Positions 7,833 through 15,296 of a stretch of 29,767 bases of DNA are shown in pieces. Numbering within the stretch: the stretch's first letter is position 1; each line of letters starts with the position of its first letter. Made by a program: the position numbers and the translations under genes. The notes under the pieces are model-generated. The model saw only the letters and a list, made by a program, of their open reading frames with translations. It searched no databases and was not told the DNA's origin. This DNA is from an uncultured Clostridia bacterium (GTDB lineage: Bacteria; Bacillota; Clostridia; Peptostreptococcales; Anaerovoracaceae): assembly GCA_934278925.1 (NCBI GenBank), contig CAKQWJ010000026.1:1-29767 (forward strand), written 5' to 3'.

Positions 7833-7870
7833 AAAGGAGGATGTGATATTTTTTATCACAAATGATTATG
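7833..7870 (+). promoter_or_regulatory. Ribosome binding site separated from the start codon by a hairpin
   Basis: The strong site AAAGGAGG (7833-7840) is too far from either ATG (21 or 27 bases) to work in linear form. Between them TGTGATA (7842-7848) and TATCACA (7854-7860) form a perfect 7-bp hairpin with a 5-T loop. If it folds, the effective distance falls to 2 bases for ATG 7862 and 8 bases for ATG 7868. The hairpin could therefore permit translation and make it depend on temperature or a ligand. Confidence 0.5.
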
Positions 7871-8410
7871 AAAAGGATATTTTCGGTAACATTATTCATT
7901 ATTATTCTTTGTTTGAATTGTTTCGCATCTTATGCAAGCAATGAGAATTGTTTTGAAAAAGAGTCACTCGATTCTAGTATAAATCAGGAAATTGTTTCAG
8001 ATGAAAATGAAAAGGATATTAAAAAAAGTCAATATCATGGATACTATTATAGGAAGAAAGTTACTAGTAGAACAACAAAATGGACATCGTACAAAAGAGT
8101 ATCTAACAATGTAAAGGTTCCTCCTAAAGGAGCAACGATTACACAATCTAAGCAATTAACATTTGGAGTGACAGTTTCTGGCAGTATTTATGGCTTAGGT
8201 CTTTCTACATCAGCATCAGTTTCGACAGAGAATTCGTATTCTTTGAATGGAACACCTAGAAAGACTCAGTACTTAGGATTTAGAGTTAAATACAAAGTGG
8301 AAAAGGGCGTTAGATATGTATACAATCAAAATACAAATAAAGTAGTAGATAAAAATAACTATACTTATAAAAAACCTATGTATGGTGAATACGCTTTAAT
8401 TACAGTCTAA
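7868..8410 (+). CDS. Secreted protein of unknown function, beta-rich
   Basis: The protein has 180 residues from ATG 7868; an ATG two codons earlier (7862) is the alternative. The later one starts a classical signal peptide (MKRIFSV then a hydrophobic stretch to about residue 22, ending CFASYA). The mature protein begins with an acidic, Asn/Glu/Ser-rich section and a tyrosine-rich YHGYYYRKK. It then has long alternating polar/hydrophobic stretches rich in Ser and Thr (TFGVTVSGSIYGLGLSTSASV), the pattern of amphipathic beta hairpins seen in some pore-forming proteins. No family is recognised, so a pore-forming role is only a possibility. Codon use is strongly AT-rich, unlike the metabolic genes, which suggests transfer. 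A second exported protein follows 40 bases later. Confidence 0.72.
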   Translation: MKRIFSVTLFIIILCLNCFASYASNENCFEKESLDSSINQEIVSDENEKDIKKSQYHGYYYRKKVTSRTTKWTSYKRVSNNVKVPPKGATITQSKQLTFGVTVSGSIYGLGLSTSASVSTENSYSLNGTPRKTQYLGFRVKYKVEKGVRYVYNQNTNKVVDKNNYTYKKPMYGEYALITV

Positions 8411-8450
8411 TAATAGTCAAAGGTGCCGAGTATGTAAGGAGGTCATACAA

Positions 8451-8939
8451 ATGAAAATCAAGAGATTAACTTGCATTACGATAATACTCATTGCAATGGT
8501 GCTTGTGTTATTAGGTTTGTTGGCTAAATCTTTCTATTACACAGAAAATGGATTTAAATTTAAGGGAACATATATCTGTTCTGATGATGGAAATAATGTT
8601 GGTTTTGATAATGTGGTATATCCAGATTACATTACTACAATAGAAGAGAATAAAGTATATATTATCTATCAGAGTAGGTATTATGTTATAGCTAAGCTTG
8701 TAAAGACAGATGATCCCAACATTTACTCACTAGATGTAATAAAGTTTAATGAATATAACGATGCCTTGCTTAAAAAGGGCCTTACAGATAAGCTCGACAG
8801 GAACTCTTTTGACGGACAGTACATTATTGTATCAAAAAAAGCTGTAACGCTTACAACTAATGCTAAAAAGGTTATTCGGTTTATATTGAATAGTAAAGAT
8901 TCAGTAATAGCAAAAGAAGGAAGTGTAATAGTATTGTAG
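8451..8939 (+). CDS. Membrane-anchored extracellular protein of unknown function
   Basis: The protein has 162 residues. AAGGAGG lies about 8 bases before ATG 8451. There is one N-terminal hydrophobic segment (about residues 8-26, IILIAMVLVLLGLL) after a basic start and no signal-peptidase motif, so the protein is probably anchored with its C-terminus outside. The outer part is a mix of short beta-like stretches (YITTIEENKVYIIYQSRYYVIAKL) and ends VSKKAVTLTTNAKKVIRFIL. I do not recognise a family. It follows the secreted protein gene by 40 bases in the same AT-rich island, so they are likely co-transcribed and may act together, for example as an exported protein and its surface partner or protector. 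No good terminator is visible after it. Confidence 0.7.
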   Translation: MKIKRLTCITIILIAMVLVLLGLLAKSFYYTENGFKFKGTYICSDDGNNVGFDNVVYPDYITTIEENKVYIIYQSRYYVIAKLVKTDDPNIYSLDVIKFNEYNDALLKKGLTDKLDRNSFDGQYIIVSKKAVTLTTNAKKVIRFILNSKDSVIAKEGSVIVL

Positions 8940-9291
8940 TTTGTTTATTAAGTGTGTTAAGAAGACTGTATTTGTCAACCGAAAAATTCGGTCAATCGCT
9001 CATTGAAAACTAGGTCGCTATAGACCACGTTTGGCACCTGCAGCATTACTACCACAGGTGCAGTTACTATTTTATTACTGTTCAAATCTAAGGTTTGAAG
9101 TAATAATGGTTGATTTCTGGGATGCCCTTAAGGAAAGAACTGTAAATAGCTTCCCAATCAAAAGATATGTAACCAAGCGAGCATGCCTCAAAATGTCTGT
9201 AAATAAGAATCCTATGGTAGCTAACTAATATAACTGCGGTAAGGCTTGTTCTCTGTGGTATAGAGTACTGTATTTTAGGATTTTTATGTGT
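8940..9291. other. Non-coding AT-rich spacer, no convincing gene
   Basis: This 352-base stretch separates the exported-protein pair from the convergent lysR gene. It contains short hairpins, ACCGAA/TTCGGT (8978-8992) and GCACCTG/CAGGTGC (9034-9061), neither with a proper T-run. A short open frame with ATG at 9106 ends at 9228 (about 40 codons; MVDFWDALKERTVNSF). It lacks a ribosome binding site and resembles nothing I know, so it is not called as a gene. It may be the remains of a decayed gene of the transferred island. Confidence 0.5.
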
Positions 9292-10239
9292 CTAGAAGTG
9301 GGTGTGGCGTACGATGGTGTCCATGAAGACCTGCATGGCCTGGGTGAGGTACCGGCCTTTCTTCCAATAGAAGTACAGATTTCGGGTGATGTTCTCCCCC
9401 GCCAGCTTGTAATACACCAGGTTGGGATCCGGGGTGGCTCTGCCGATCAGGAGTTCTCCGGTGAACGCAATTCCCAGGCCGGAGCCGGCCACGTTGTAGG
9501 CGGTGAGCTGCTGATCCAGTTCCAGTGCAACGCGAGGTTTAAATCCGTATTCCTGGCACAGGAGCCGGGCGCGGTTTCCGGTATCGTTGAAGGAATGGAG
9601 CAGGATGAAAGGCTCATTTCGGAACAGGGCCAGATCCACGGCCGGATATTGTTCCTGCCGAAAGGACCCGTCCTGAATAGCCTTCTGAGGAATTTGATAA
9701 TCCCGCAGTCCCATGTTGATGGCGAAATTTTTGGGCACTACCAAGACCAGATCCTCCCGGCCCACCTGGTGCCGGTCAAAGACCTTTAAATCCAGTTCCT
9801 TGTTGTCCAGGATAAAGTCAATCTGGGAGTCCTGAAGCAGCTTCACCAGTTCCCGGGATTTTGCTTCCACCAGGGAAATCTCCAGGTCCGGATATTCGGC
9901 GGAGAATCGGGCGAGCAGAGGCGGGAGCACCCAGGAGGAAAAGAAGTTGCTCCCGCCGAAGTGCAGGGAGCCGGTGCGCAGTTCCCCGAAATCGTTGATG
10001 AAGGTCTCGAATTCCGTGGTGGCGGTCATAATCTGATGCACCGCGTGGATATACTGCTTGCCGCACTCGGTGAGCTCCAAGGGCTTGGTGCTTCGGTCGA
10101 AAAGGGGATAGCCCACCTTCTTCTCAATCCGTTTCACATTGGCGCTCAGCGAAGGCTGAGAGATGTACAGATTGGCCGCCGCCTTGGAAAAACTCCTCTG
10201 TTTGTAAACTTCATATACGTATTCCATTCCCTGAAACAT
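9292..10239 (-). CDS. LysR family transcriptional regulator
   Basis: The protein has 315 residues, with start codon at 10239-10237 preceded on the minus strand by AAGGAG. The N-terminal winged helix-turn-helix (about residues 1-62) carries the family pattern RSFSKAAANLYISQPSLSANVKRIEKKVGYPLFDR. The rest is the two-lobed effector-binding domain, with typical stretches GSLHFGGSNFFSSWVLPPLLARFSAEYP and AGSGLGIAFTGELL. It is divergently placed from pckA with about 165 bases between the starts, the normal arrangement for a LysR protein acting on its neighbour. It may control pckA and itself in response to a carbon metabolite, but the effector cannot be read from sequence. It is GC-rich like the chromosomal core and converges on the AT-rich island. 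Confidence 0.9.
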   Translation of the reverse strand: MFQGMEYVYEVYKQRSFSKAAANLYISQPSLSANVKRIEKKVGYPLFDRSTKPLELTECGKQYIHAVHQIMTATTEFETFINDFGELRTGSLHFGGSNFFSSWVLPPLLARFSAEYPDLEISLVEAKSRELVKLLQDSQIDFILDNKELDLKVFDRHQVGREDLVLVVPKNFAINMGLRDYQIPQKAIQDGSFRQEQYPAVDLALFRNEPFILLHSFNDTGNRARLLCQEYGFKPRVALELDQQLTAYNVAGSGLGIAFTGELLIGRATPDPNLVYYKLAGENITRNLYFYWKKGRYLTQAMQVFMDTIVRHTHF

Positions 10240-10250
10240 GACTTCTCCTT

Positions 10251-10278
10251 ATATAACTTCAAAACTATAGTTTATATA
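10251..10278. promoter_or_regulatory. Candidate LysR operator between lysR and pckA
   Basis: AACTATAGTT (10263-10272) is a perfect 10-bp palindrome within a broader AT-rich symmetric stretch (ATATAAC at 10251, GTTTATAT ending near 10277). It lies just upstream of the lysR ribosome binding site. LysR proteins bind interrupted palindromes near their own start. No single strong promoter hexamer pair stands out for pckA. Confidence 0.4.
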
Positions 10279-10404
10279 AAAATATAAGTATTTGATTATA
10301 ATACAATATTTACATATACTTTACAAGTGAGCCGGCATTGCGAATTCCTTGCATTGTCGGAAACGGTTGGAAGATATAAGGTTTTTTTATAGGAGAAGAG
10401 AGTT

Positions 10405-12018
10405 ATGGAAATGTACGGAATCGATCAGCTGGGTATTCAGGCAAGTCAGGTGCACCACAATCTGTGCGCGGCAAGACTGGTGAAGAAATCCCTGGAGCGG
10501 GGGGAAGCGACCCTGTCCTCGACGGGCGCCCTTTCGGTGGAAACGGGAAAGTATACCGGCCGATCTCCTTACGATAAATACATTGTAGACAGCCCGGCGG
10601 TGCACGATCGGATTCACTGGGGAAGCGTCAATCGCCCGATTGACCGGAGAATTTTTAACCGGATTAAGGAGGATATGATTGAGTATCTGAACGGGAAAGA
10701 AGTGTTCGTTTTCGATGGTTTTGCCGGTGCAGACAGCAAGTACACCCGGAAAATTCGGGTCATCAACGAGAAAGCGTGGCAGAACCTGTTCATCCACAAC
10801 CTGCTGATTCGTCCGACGGAGGAACAGCTGGAAGAATACGGTGAGGCGGATTTCACCATTCTGGCGGTGCCGGGATTCAAGTGCGATGCGAAGAAGTACG
10901 GCATTCATTCGGAAGCGGCGATTATCATCGACTACGAGGCACACTTTGTCATCATTGCCGGAACCAGCTATGCGGGAGAGATTAAGAAATCCGTGTTCTC
11001 CATCATGAATTACGTGCTGCCGGTAGAAGACAACGTGCTGCCGATGCACTGTTCTTCCAATATGGATCCGGAGACCGGGGAGACGGCAGTATTCTTCGGA
11101 CTGTCCGGAACCGGAAAGACCACCCTGTCGGCGGACCCGGAGCGGAAGCTGATCGGGGATGACGAGCACGGCTGGTCCGACGACGGCGTGTTCAATATTG
11201 AGGGGGGATGCTACGCGAAGTGCATCGACCTGGAAGAAGAGGAGCAGCCGGAAATCTATCATGCCATTCGATTCGGTTCGGTGGTGGAAAACGTGGTTCT
11301 GGATCACGAGACCCGGGAAGCGGATTATTCCGACCGGGAGCTGACGCCGAACACCCGTGTGGGATATCCGATTGATTTTATCGATAATGCGGAGATTCCG
11401 GGAAAGGGCGGAATCCCGAAGGTGGTAATCTTCCTGACAGCGGATTCCTTTGGCGTACTGCCGCCGATTTCCAGACTGTCCAAGAATGCGGCCATGTACC
11501 AGTTCGTGACAGGCTTTACCGCAAAGGTGGCCGGCACGGAGCGAGGCATCAAGGAACCGCAGCCGACATTCTCCACGCTGTTCGGTGAACCGTTCATGCC
11601 GCTGAGAGCGGAGTGCTATGCGGAGATGCTGGGCGAGCGTCTGGAGAAATACGGCACAAAAGTATATCTGGTGAATACCGGCTGGACCGGTGGTGCGTAC
11701 GGTACCGGTTCCAGAATGAAGCTGAAGTACACCCGGGCAATGATTCATGCGGCTCTGGAAGGAAAGCTGGAGGACGTGGAGTACGTTCACGACGCCCTCT
11801 TTAATCTGGACATTCCTCAGAGCTGCCCGGATGTGCCGGCAGAAATCATGAATCCGAGAGATACCTGGAAGGATAAGCAGGCGTACGATCTTCAGGCCAG
11901 AGAGCTGGCGAAGATGTTCCAGGACAACTTTGAAGAAAAGTATCCGGACATGAAGAAAGAAATCGCCGCTGCGGGACCTCATGTGGACAACATCGAGGAT
12001 GAAGCGGCCGCAATATAA
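10405..12018 (+). CDS. pckA: Phosphoenolpyruvate carboxykinase (ATP)
   Basis: The protein has 537 residues, preceded by TAGGAGAAGAG and starting at ATG 10405. It interconverts oxaloacetate plus ATP with PEP, CO2 and ADP; in anaerobes it can run in the carboxylating, ATP-making direction. Visible features are YTGRSPYDKYIV (about 50-61, substrate side), the PEPCK-specific region KKSVFSIMNYVLP, the P-loop GLSGTGKTTLSADP (about 232-245), and the metal site DDEHGWSDDGVFNIEGGCYAKCIDL (about 252-276). The later segment TGFTAKVAGTERG and the GAYGTG loop follow. Length is normal for the ATP-dependent class. It is a single-gene unit, divergent from the LysR gene and closed by its own terminator. Confidence 0.96.
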   Translation: MEMYGIDQLGIQASQVHHNLCAARLVKKSLERGEATLSSTGALSVETGKYTGRSPYDKYIVDSPAVHDRIHWGSVNRPIDRRIFNRIKEDMIEYLNGKEVFVFDGFAGADSKYTRKIRVINEKAWQNLFIHNLLIRPTEEQLEEYGEADFTILAVPGFKCDAKKYGIHSEAAIIIDYEAHFVIIAGTSYAGEIKKSVFSIMNYVLPVEDNVLPMHCSSNMDPETGETAVFFGLSGTGKTTLSADPERKLIGDDEHGWSDDGVFNIEGGCYAKCIDLEEEEQPEIYHAIRFGSVVENVVLDHETREADYSDRELTPNTRVGYPIDFIDNAEIPGKGGIPKVVIFLTADSFGVLPPISRLSKNAAMYQFVTGFTAKVAGTERGIKEPQPTFSTLFGEPFMPLRAECYAEMLGERLEKYGTKVYLVNTGWTGGAYGTGSRMKLKYTRAMIHAALEGKLEDVEYVHDALFNLDIPQSCPDVPAEIMNPRDTWKDKQAYDLQARELAKMFQDNFEEKYPDMKKEIAAAGPHVDNIEDEAAAI

Positions 12019-12047
12019 TGAAAGAATAAATGGTGAATAAGGAAAGG

Positions 12048-12076
12048 GGAATCCGGTGCAGATCGGATTCCTTTTT
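12048..12076 (+). terminator. Intrinsic terminator of pckA
   Basis: GGAATCCG (12048-12055) pairs with CGGATTCC (12064-12071) across an 8-base loop. TTTTTC follows. It lies 29 bases after the pckA stop. Confidence 0.82.
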
Positions 12077-12212
12077 CTGTTGGGGAATTATTCTTCGTCG
12101 ATTGGGTAGTTTTCCCATGAAGAGTTGGTGAAGTCGTGGAATTTCGAAAAACGATGTGTTATTATCAGTCTCATACGTAGAGTGCTAATTCGCACAGAAA
12201 ATGAGGTAGATT

Positions 12213-14051
12213 ATGAACGAGGTAAAAACACCGAAGAAACCGGTGATTAATTTCTGGATTGGTGCATTGATGGTACTTCTGTGCATAAATATTTTTCTGA
12301 GACCGTATATTCAGAAGATGCAGATTCAAGATGTGAAGTACAGCACCTTTATCTCCCAGACCGAAAAGAAGCAGGTGAAAGAGGTGGAGGTGCAGGAAAA
12401 TAAAATCGTGTTCACTTTGAAGGACGACGACAAGATCTACGAAACCGCAAAGATGAACGATCCGGAGCTGATTGACCGGCTGTCGGAATCCGGCGCCAAG
12501 TTCTCTGGGGAAATAAATGAACCAATGTCACCGATGGCAAGCTTCCTGTTGACGTGGATTTTACCAATCCTGCTCTTCATGTGGCTGGGCAAGCGGATGC
12601 AGAAGAACCTGATGGACAAGTCCGGCGGCGGCGCCGGTTCCATGATGTTCGGAATGGGCAAATCCAATGCGAAGATATACGTGCAGTCCACCAACGGCAT
12701 CAAGTTCTCCGATGTAGCCGGGGAAGATGAGGCCAAGGAGAATTTGCAGGAAATCGTGGATTATCTCCACGACCCGAATAAATACAAGACCATCGGTGCC
12801 TCTATGCCGAAGGGCGTGCTTCTGGTGGGCCCTCCGGGAACCGGTAAGACCATGCTGGCAAAAGCCGTCGCAGGAGAGTCCAATGTGCCGTTCTTTTCCA
12901 TTTCCGGGTCGGAATTCGTGGAGATGTTCGTGGGCATGGGTGCCTCGAAGGTTCGGGATCTGTTTAAGCAGGCGAAGGAGAAGGCGCCGTGCATTGTTTT
13001 TATCGATGAGATCGATACCATCGGAAAAAAGAGAGACGGCCAGGTCGGCGGCAACGATGAGCGGGAACAGACCCTGAATCAGCTGCTGACGGAGATGGAC
13101 GGATTCGAAGGCAACAACGGTGTCATTATTTTGGCGGCGACTAACCGTCCGGACTCCCTGGATCCGGCATTGACGAGACCGGGACGATTCGACCGAAGAG
13201 TACCGGTGGAACTTCCGGATCTGAAGGGGCGAGAAGCGATTCTGCGGGTTCACGCGAAGAAGATTAAAGTGGAGCCGAATGTGGATTATGAGAAAATCGC
13301 TCGGATGGCATCCGGTGCTTCCGGTGCGGAGCTGGCCAATATCGTGAACGAGGCGGCCCTTCGGGCGGTTCGGGACAAGCGGCACTTTGCCACGGAAGCG
13401 GATCTGGAGGAGAGCATTGAAGTGGTTATCGCCGGATACCAGAAGAAGAATGCGATTCTGACGGATCGGGAGAAGTGGACCGTATCCTACCATGAGATTG
13501 GTCACGCTTTGGTGGCCGCAAAGCAGAGCCACTCGGCGCCGGTTCAGAAGATCACCATCATTCCGAGAACTTCCGGTGCGCTGGGATACACCATGCAGGT
13601 AGAGGAAGGAAATCACTACCTGATGACCAAGAAGGAGATGGAGAACCGGATTGCCACCTTTACCGGCGGCCGTGCGGCAGAGGAAATCGTCTTTGGGGAT
13701 GTGACCACCGGTGCCTCCAACGATATCGAGCAGGCCACCAAGATGGCCCGTGCCATGATTACCCAATACGGAATGAGTTCGGACTTCGATATGGTGGCGC
13801 TGGAGACGGTGTCCAACCGGTACCTGGGCGGAGATGCCTCACTGGCATGCTCGGCGGAGACCCAGAAGAAGATCGACGAGAAGGTGGTAGCGCTGGTGCG
13901 GCAGCAGCATGAAAAGGCGGCCGGTATACTGCTGGAAAATCGAGAGAAATTAGATGAACTGGCACGGTACCTGTATCGGAAGGAGACCATTACCGGCGAG
14001 GAATTTATGAAGATTCTAAATGAAAATGGGGCTCCTGCAGCCGAAATTTAG
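12213..14051 (+). CDS. ftsH: ATP-dependent zinc metalloprotease FtsH
   Basis: The protein has 612 residues. It is a membrane-bound AAA+ protease that degrades misfolded membrane proteins and regulators. There are two membrane segments (about 12-30 and 108-126) around a small extracellular domain. The AAA module has Walker A GPPGTGKT (206-213), pore loop FVEMFVGMGASKVRDLF, Walker B IVFIDEID (261-268) and the second region of homology ending RPGRFDRR (322-329). The zinc protease motif is HEIGH (427-431), fitting HExxH but with Ile where most bacterial FtsH have Ala. The later TGGRAAEEIVFGDVTTGASNDIEQAT includes the region of the third zinc ligand. The ribosome binding site is weak (GAGG at 12203-12206). 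A very strong terminator follows. Confidence 0.96.
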   Translation: MNEVKTPKKPVINFWIGALMVLLCINIFLRPYIQKMQIQDVKYSTFISQTEKKQVKEVEVQENKIVFTLKDDDKIYETAKMNDPELIDRLSESGAKFSGEINEPMSPMASFLLTWILPILLFMWLGKRMQKNLMDKSGGGAGSMMFGMGKSNAKIYVQSTNGIKFSDVAGEDEAKENLQEIVDYLHDPNKYKTIGASMPKGVLLVGPPGTGKTMLAKAVAGESNVPFFSISGSEFVEMFVGMGASKVRDLFKQAKEKAPCIVFIDEIDTIGKKRDGQVGGNDEREQTLNQLLTEMDGFEGNNGVIILAATNRPDSLDPALTRPGRFDRRVPVELPDLKGREAILRVHAKKIKVEPNVDYEKIARMASGASGAELANIVNEAALRAVRDKRHFATEADLEESIEVVIAGYQKKNAILTDREKWTVSYHEIGHALVAAKQSHSAPVQKITIIPRTSGALGYTMQVEEGNHYLMTKKEMENRIATFTGGRAAEEIVFGDVTTGASNDIEQATKMARAMITQYGMSSDFDMVALETVSNRYLGGDASLACSAETQKKIDEKVVALVRQQHEKAAGILLENREKLDELARYLYRKETITGEEFMKILNENGAPAAEI

Positions 14052-14067
14052 AAACGCTTTCAAATTG

Positions 14068-14113
14068 AAAAGGGGCAGATTGTTTCGAAACGGAAACAAT
14101 CTGCCCCTTTTTT
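14068..14113 (+). terminator. Strong intrinsic terminator of ftsH
   Basis: A 19-bp perfect stem (14068-14086 with 14093-14111) closes a 6-base loop. The stem includes GGGGCAGATTGTTTC and its complement, and a run of six T ends it. It begins 17 bases after the ftsH stop. Confidence 0.92.
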
Positions 14114-14151
14114 GAAAAGAACAAAATGATGTAGGTAAAGCATTCCAAATC

Positions 14152-14282
14152 TGTGGAAAACTTTTCTTGACAAAAGAAAAAAAGACGCTCAAAGGCGAAT
14201 ATCAAAGGGTATCCGAGTTTTTAGTTATCCACAATCAGTTGTTTACGAGATTGTATACAATTTTTCAAATTCTTGTGGAAAA
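14152..14282. promoter_or_regulatory. Cluster of three DnaA-box-like sites in a non-coding spacer
   Basis: TTATCCACA at 14225-14233 matches the consensus DnaA box exactly. TGTGGAAAA at 14152-14160 and 14274-14282 are reverse-strand TTTTCCACA sites, a common one-base variant. All three fall in the 385-base gap between the convergent ends of ftsH and the CYTH gene, which is AT-rich and also carries a perfect palindrome ATTGTATACAAT (14250-14261). No dnaA or dnaN gene is present, so an origin is not claimed; a DnaA-titrating or regulatory cluster is possible. Confidence 0.4.
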
Positions 14283-14284
14283 TT
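14255..14284 (+). repeat. Direct repeat, copy 1 (26/30 identical to 15181-15210)
   Basis: This 30-base AT-rich stretch begins ATACAATTTTT and includes CTTGTG. It aligns without gaps to 15181-15210 with four mismatches. The two copies flank the CYTH gene in the same orientation. Confidence 0.6.
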
Positions 14285-14347
14285 CCCAATCCGTTGTAAA
14301 AACTGACTTTGCGGAATGTTAATAAATTGTAAAGAACAGGTAAGGGC

Positions 14348-14381
14348 AAAAAAGAACAGCCGGGGTTTTTGACCCGGCTGT
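14348..14381 (-). terminator. Intrinsic terminator of the CYTH-domain gene (minus strand)
   Basis: ACAGCCGGG (14356-14364) pairs with CCCGGCTGT (14373-14381). Read on the minus strand, the hairpin is followed by TCTTTTTT (14355-14348). It lies 56 bases beyond the stop of the minus-strand gene ending at 14437. Confidence 0.8.
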
Positions 14382-14436
14382 GAAAAAAACAATGGAAAAC
14401 AATTCCCGTTGAAAAGTATTTTTTTGTAAAAAAATT

Positions 14437-15033
14437 CTATGCATTCGGAGAGACCTTTTCGGCGCGGGAGGCTCCTCGGAACCTCATCACCAGTTCTAGG
14501 TATGTTAGAGGCTCGATGGCCGGACGGATAAATGACAGTTCAGAGAGAAATTCCCGAAGACGATTCTCCGTAGCCGATTCCGACCCCGTTTCTGTTTCCG
14601 GAAGGACAACCTCAATTTCCACATAGCTTCCCAGTCCGTCCAGTTCGTCCAGGCAGACGGTGAGGTCCTCTTTCTTGTATTCTTTCCGGCGCTTCTTTAC
14701 CTCCGCAGCGGAGCGAAAACCCAGGGCCAGCAGAATCCGGCGCATTTTGTGTTCATCTTCCACCCGGGTTTCCAGCTCTCGGCGGCTCTGACCGATGCGG
14801 GAATTGTTGGTTCCTTTATAGGTGAGGCAGCAATGGACGGCTTCATTGTCATGCTGCTCCCGGCGAATGCGAAGGGCTTCGTCGGTGATGCGGAAATCCC
14901 GTTCCGGGTGGTTAAAGTATTCGTCTTGTTGGGTGAAGCAGCAGACCTCTTGGAAGCCGTGCTCCTTCAGATATTGTTCCAGCTCCGGTCGTTTCGAGCT
15001 GTCGTATTGTGCTTTTAGTTCGATTTCTTTCAT
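14437..15033 (-). CDS. CYTH domain protein (class IV adenylate cyclase / thiamine-triphosphatase-like)
   Basis: The protein has 198 residues from the ATG at 15033. The frame stays open upstream to an ATG at 15186, but the domain starts exactly at MKEIELKAQYDSS, and AAAGGA lies about 15 bases before it. EIELK is the ExExK signature of CYTH enzymes, which bind triphosphates with metal inside a beta tunnel. Further tunnel strands are ALRIRRE, CLTYKGTN, RRELETRVED, KKRRKEYKKEDLTVCLDELDGLGSYVEIEV. The charged residues are in place, so it is probably an active phosphohydrolase or nucleotide cyclase; the exact substrate cannot be decided. It stands alone, convergent with ftsH and divergent from the symporter gene. 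It may act on inorganic triphosphate, as many bacterial members do. Confidence 0.85.
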   Translation of the reverse strand: MKEIELKAQYDSSKRPELEQYLKEHGFQEVCCFTQQDEYFNHPERDFRITDEALRIRREQHDNEAVHCCLTYKGTNNSRIGQSRRELETRVEDEHKMRRILLALGFRSAAEVKKRRKEYKKEDLTVCLDELDGLGSYVEIEVVLPETETGSESATENRLREFLSELSFIRPAIEPLTYLELVMRFRGASRAEKVSPNA

Positions 15034-15164
15034 TGAATGCAGAGTTTCCTTTCTTGAATCGCGGAGAATGCGGCTTTCCGCACACCCATTAATATGTATA
15101 GGATAAACGGAAAACCCGGCGGATTCAATCCTTCTTTTATGGGAAATGGGTGAAATTGCGGTAG

Positions 15165-15189
15165 AAATTGTATACTGTTCATACAATTT
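15165..15189. promoter_or_regulatory. Inverted repeat upstream of the symporter gene, possible operator
   Basis: AAATTGTAT (15165-15173) and ATACAATTT (15181-15189) form perfect 9-bp arms with a 7-base centre. It lies about 22 bases upstream of the candidate -35. The half-site TTGTAT resembles the GntR operator half at the ilvC promoter, but the spacing differs. Confidence 0.42.
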
Positions 15190-15210
15190 TTAAATTTCTT
15201 GTGTAGAATT
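15181..15210 (+). repeat. Direct repeat, copy 2 (26/30 identical to 14255-14284)
   Basis: This is the second copy of the 30-base AT-rich repeat. It overlaps the right arm of the inverted repeat 15165-15189 and lies just upstream of the candidate symporter promoter. Confidence 0.6.
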
Positions 15211-15211
15211 A

Positions 15212-15240
15212 TAGACAAACAAAAAATATTAATGTAAAAT
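15212..15240 (+). promoter_or_regulatory. Candidate promoter of the AgcS symporter gene
   Basis: TAGACA (15212-15217) and TAAAAT (15235-15240) are separated by 17 bases, about 57 bases before the start codon. Confidence 0.5.
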
Positions 15241-15296
15241 AGACATGTTGTTTTTTACAATTTATTTCGAAATTATATGTGAAGGAGCATGACTTT

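Noticed and set aside
10387..11982. Open frame of 531 codons on the minus strand inside pckA
   Set aside because: It is an antisense shadow of a well-conserved pckA; the translation is low in recognisable features.
14052..14436. Chromosomal origin of replication
   Set aside because: There are three DnaA-like boxes, but no dnaA, dnaN, rpmH or gyrase genes nearby and no clear unwinding element arrangement.
15034..15186. N-terminal extension of the CYTH protein to an ATG at 15186
   Set aside because: The CYTH domain begins exactly at the ATG at 15033. The extra 51 residues are unlike any CYTH protein and run over the inverted repeat upstream.
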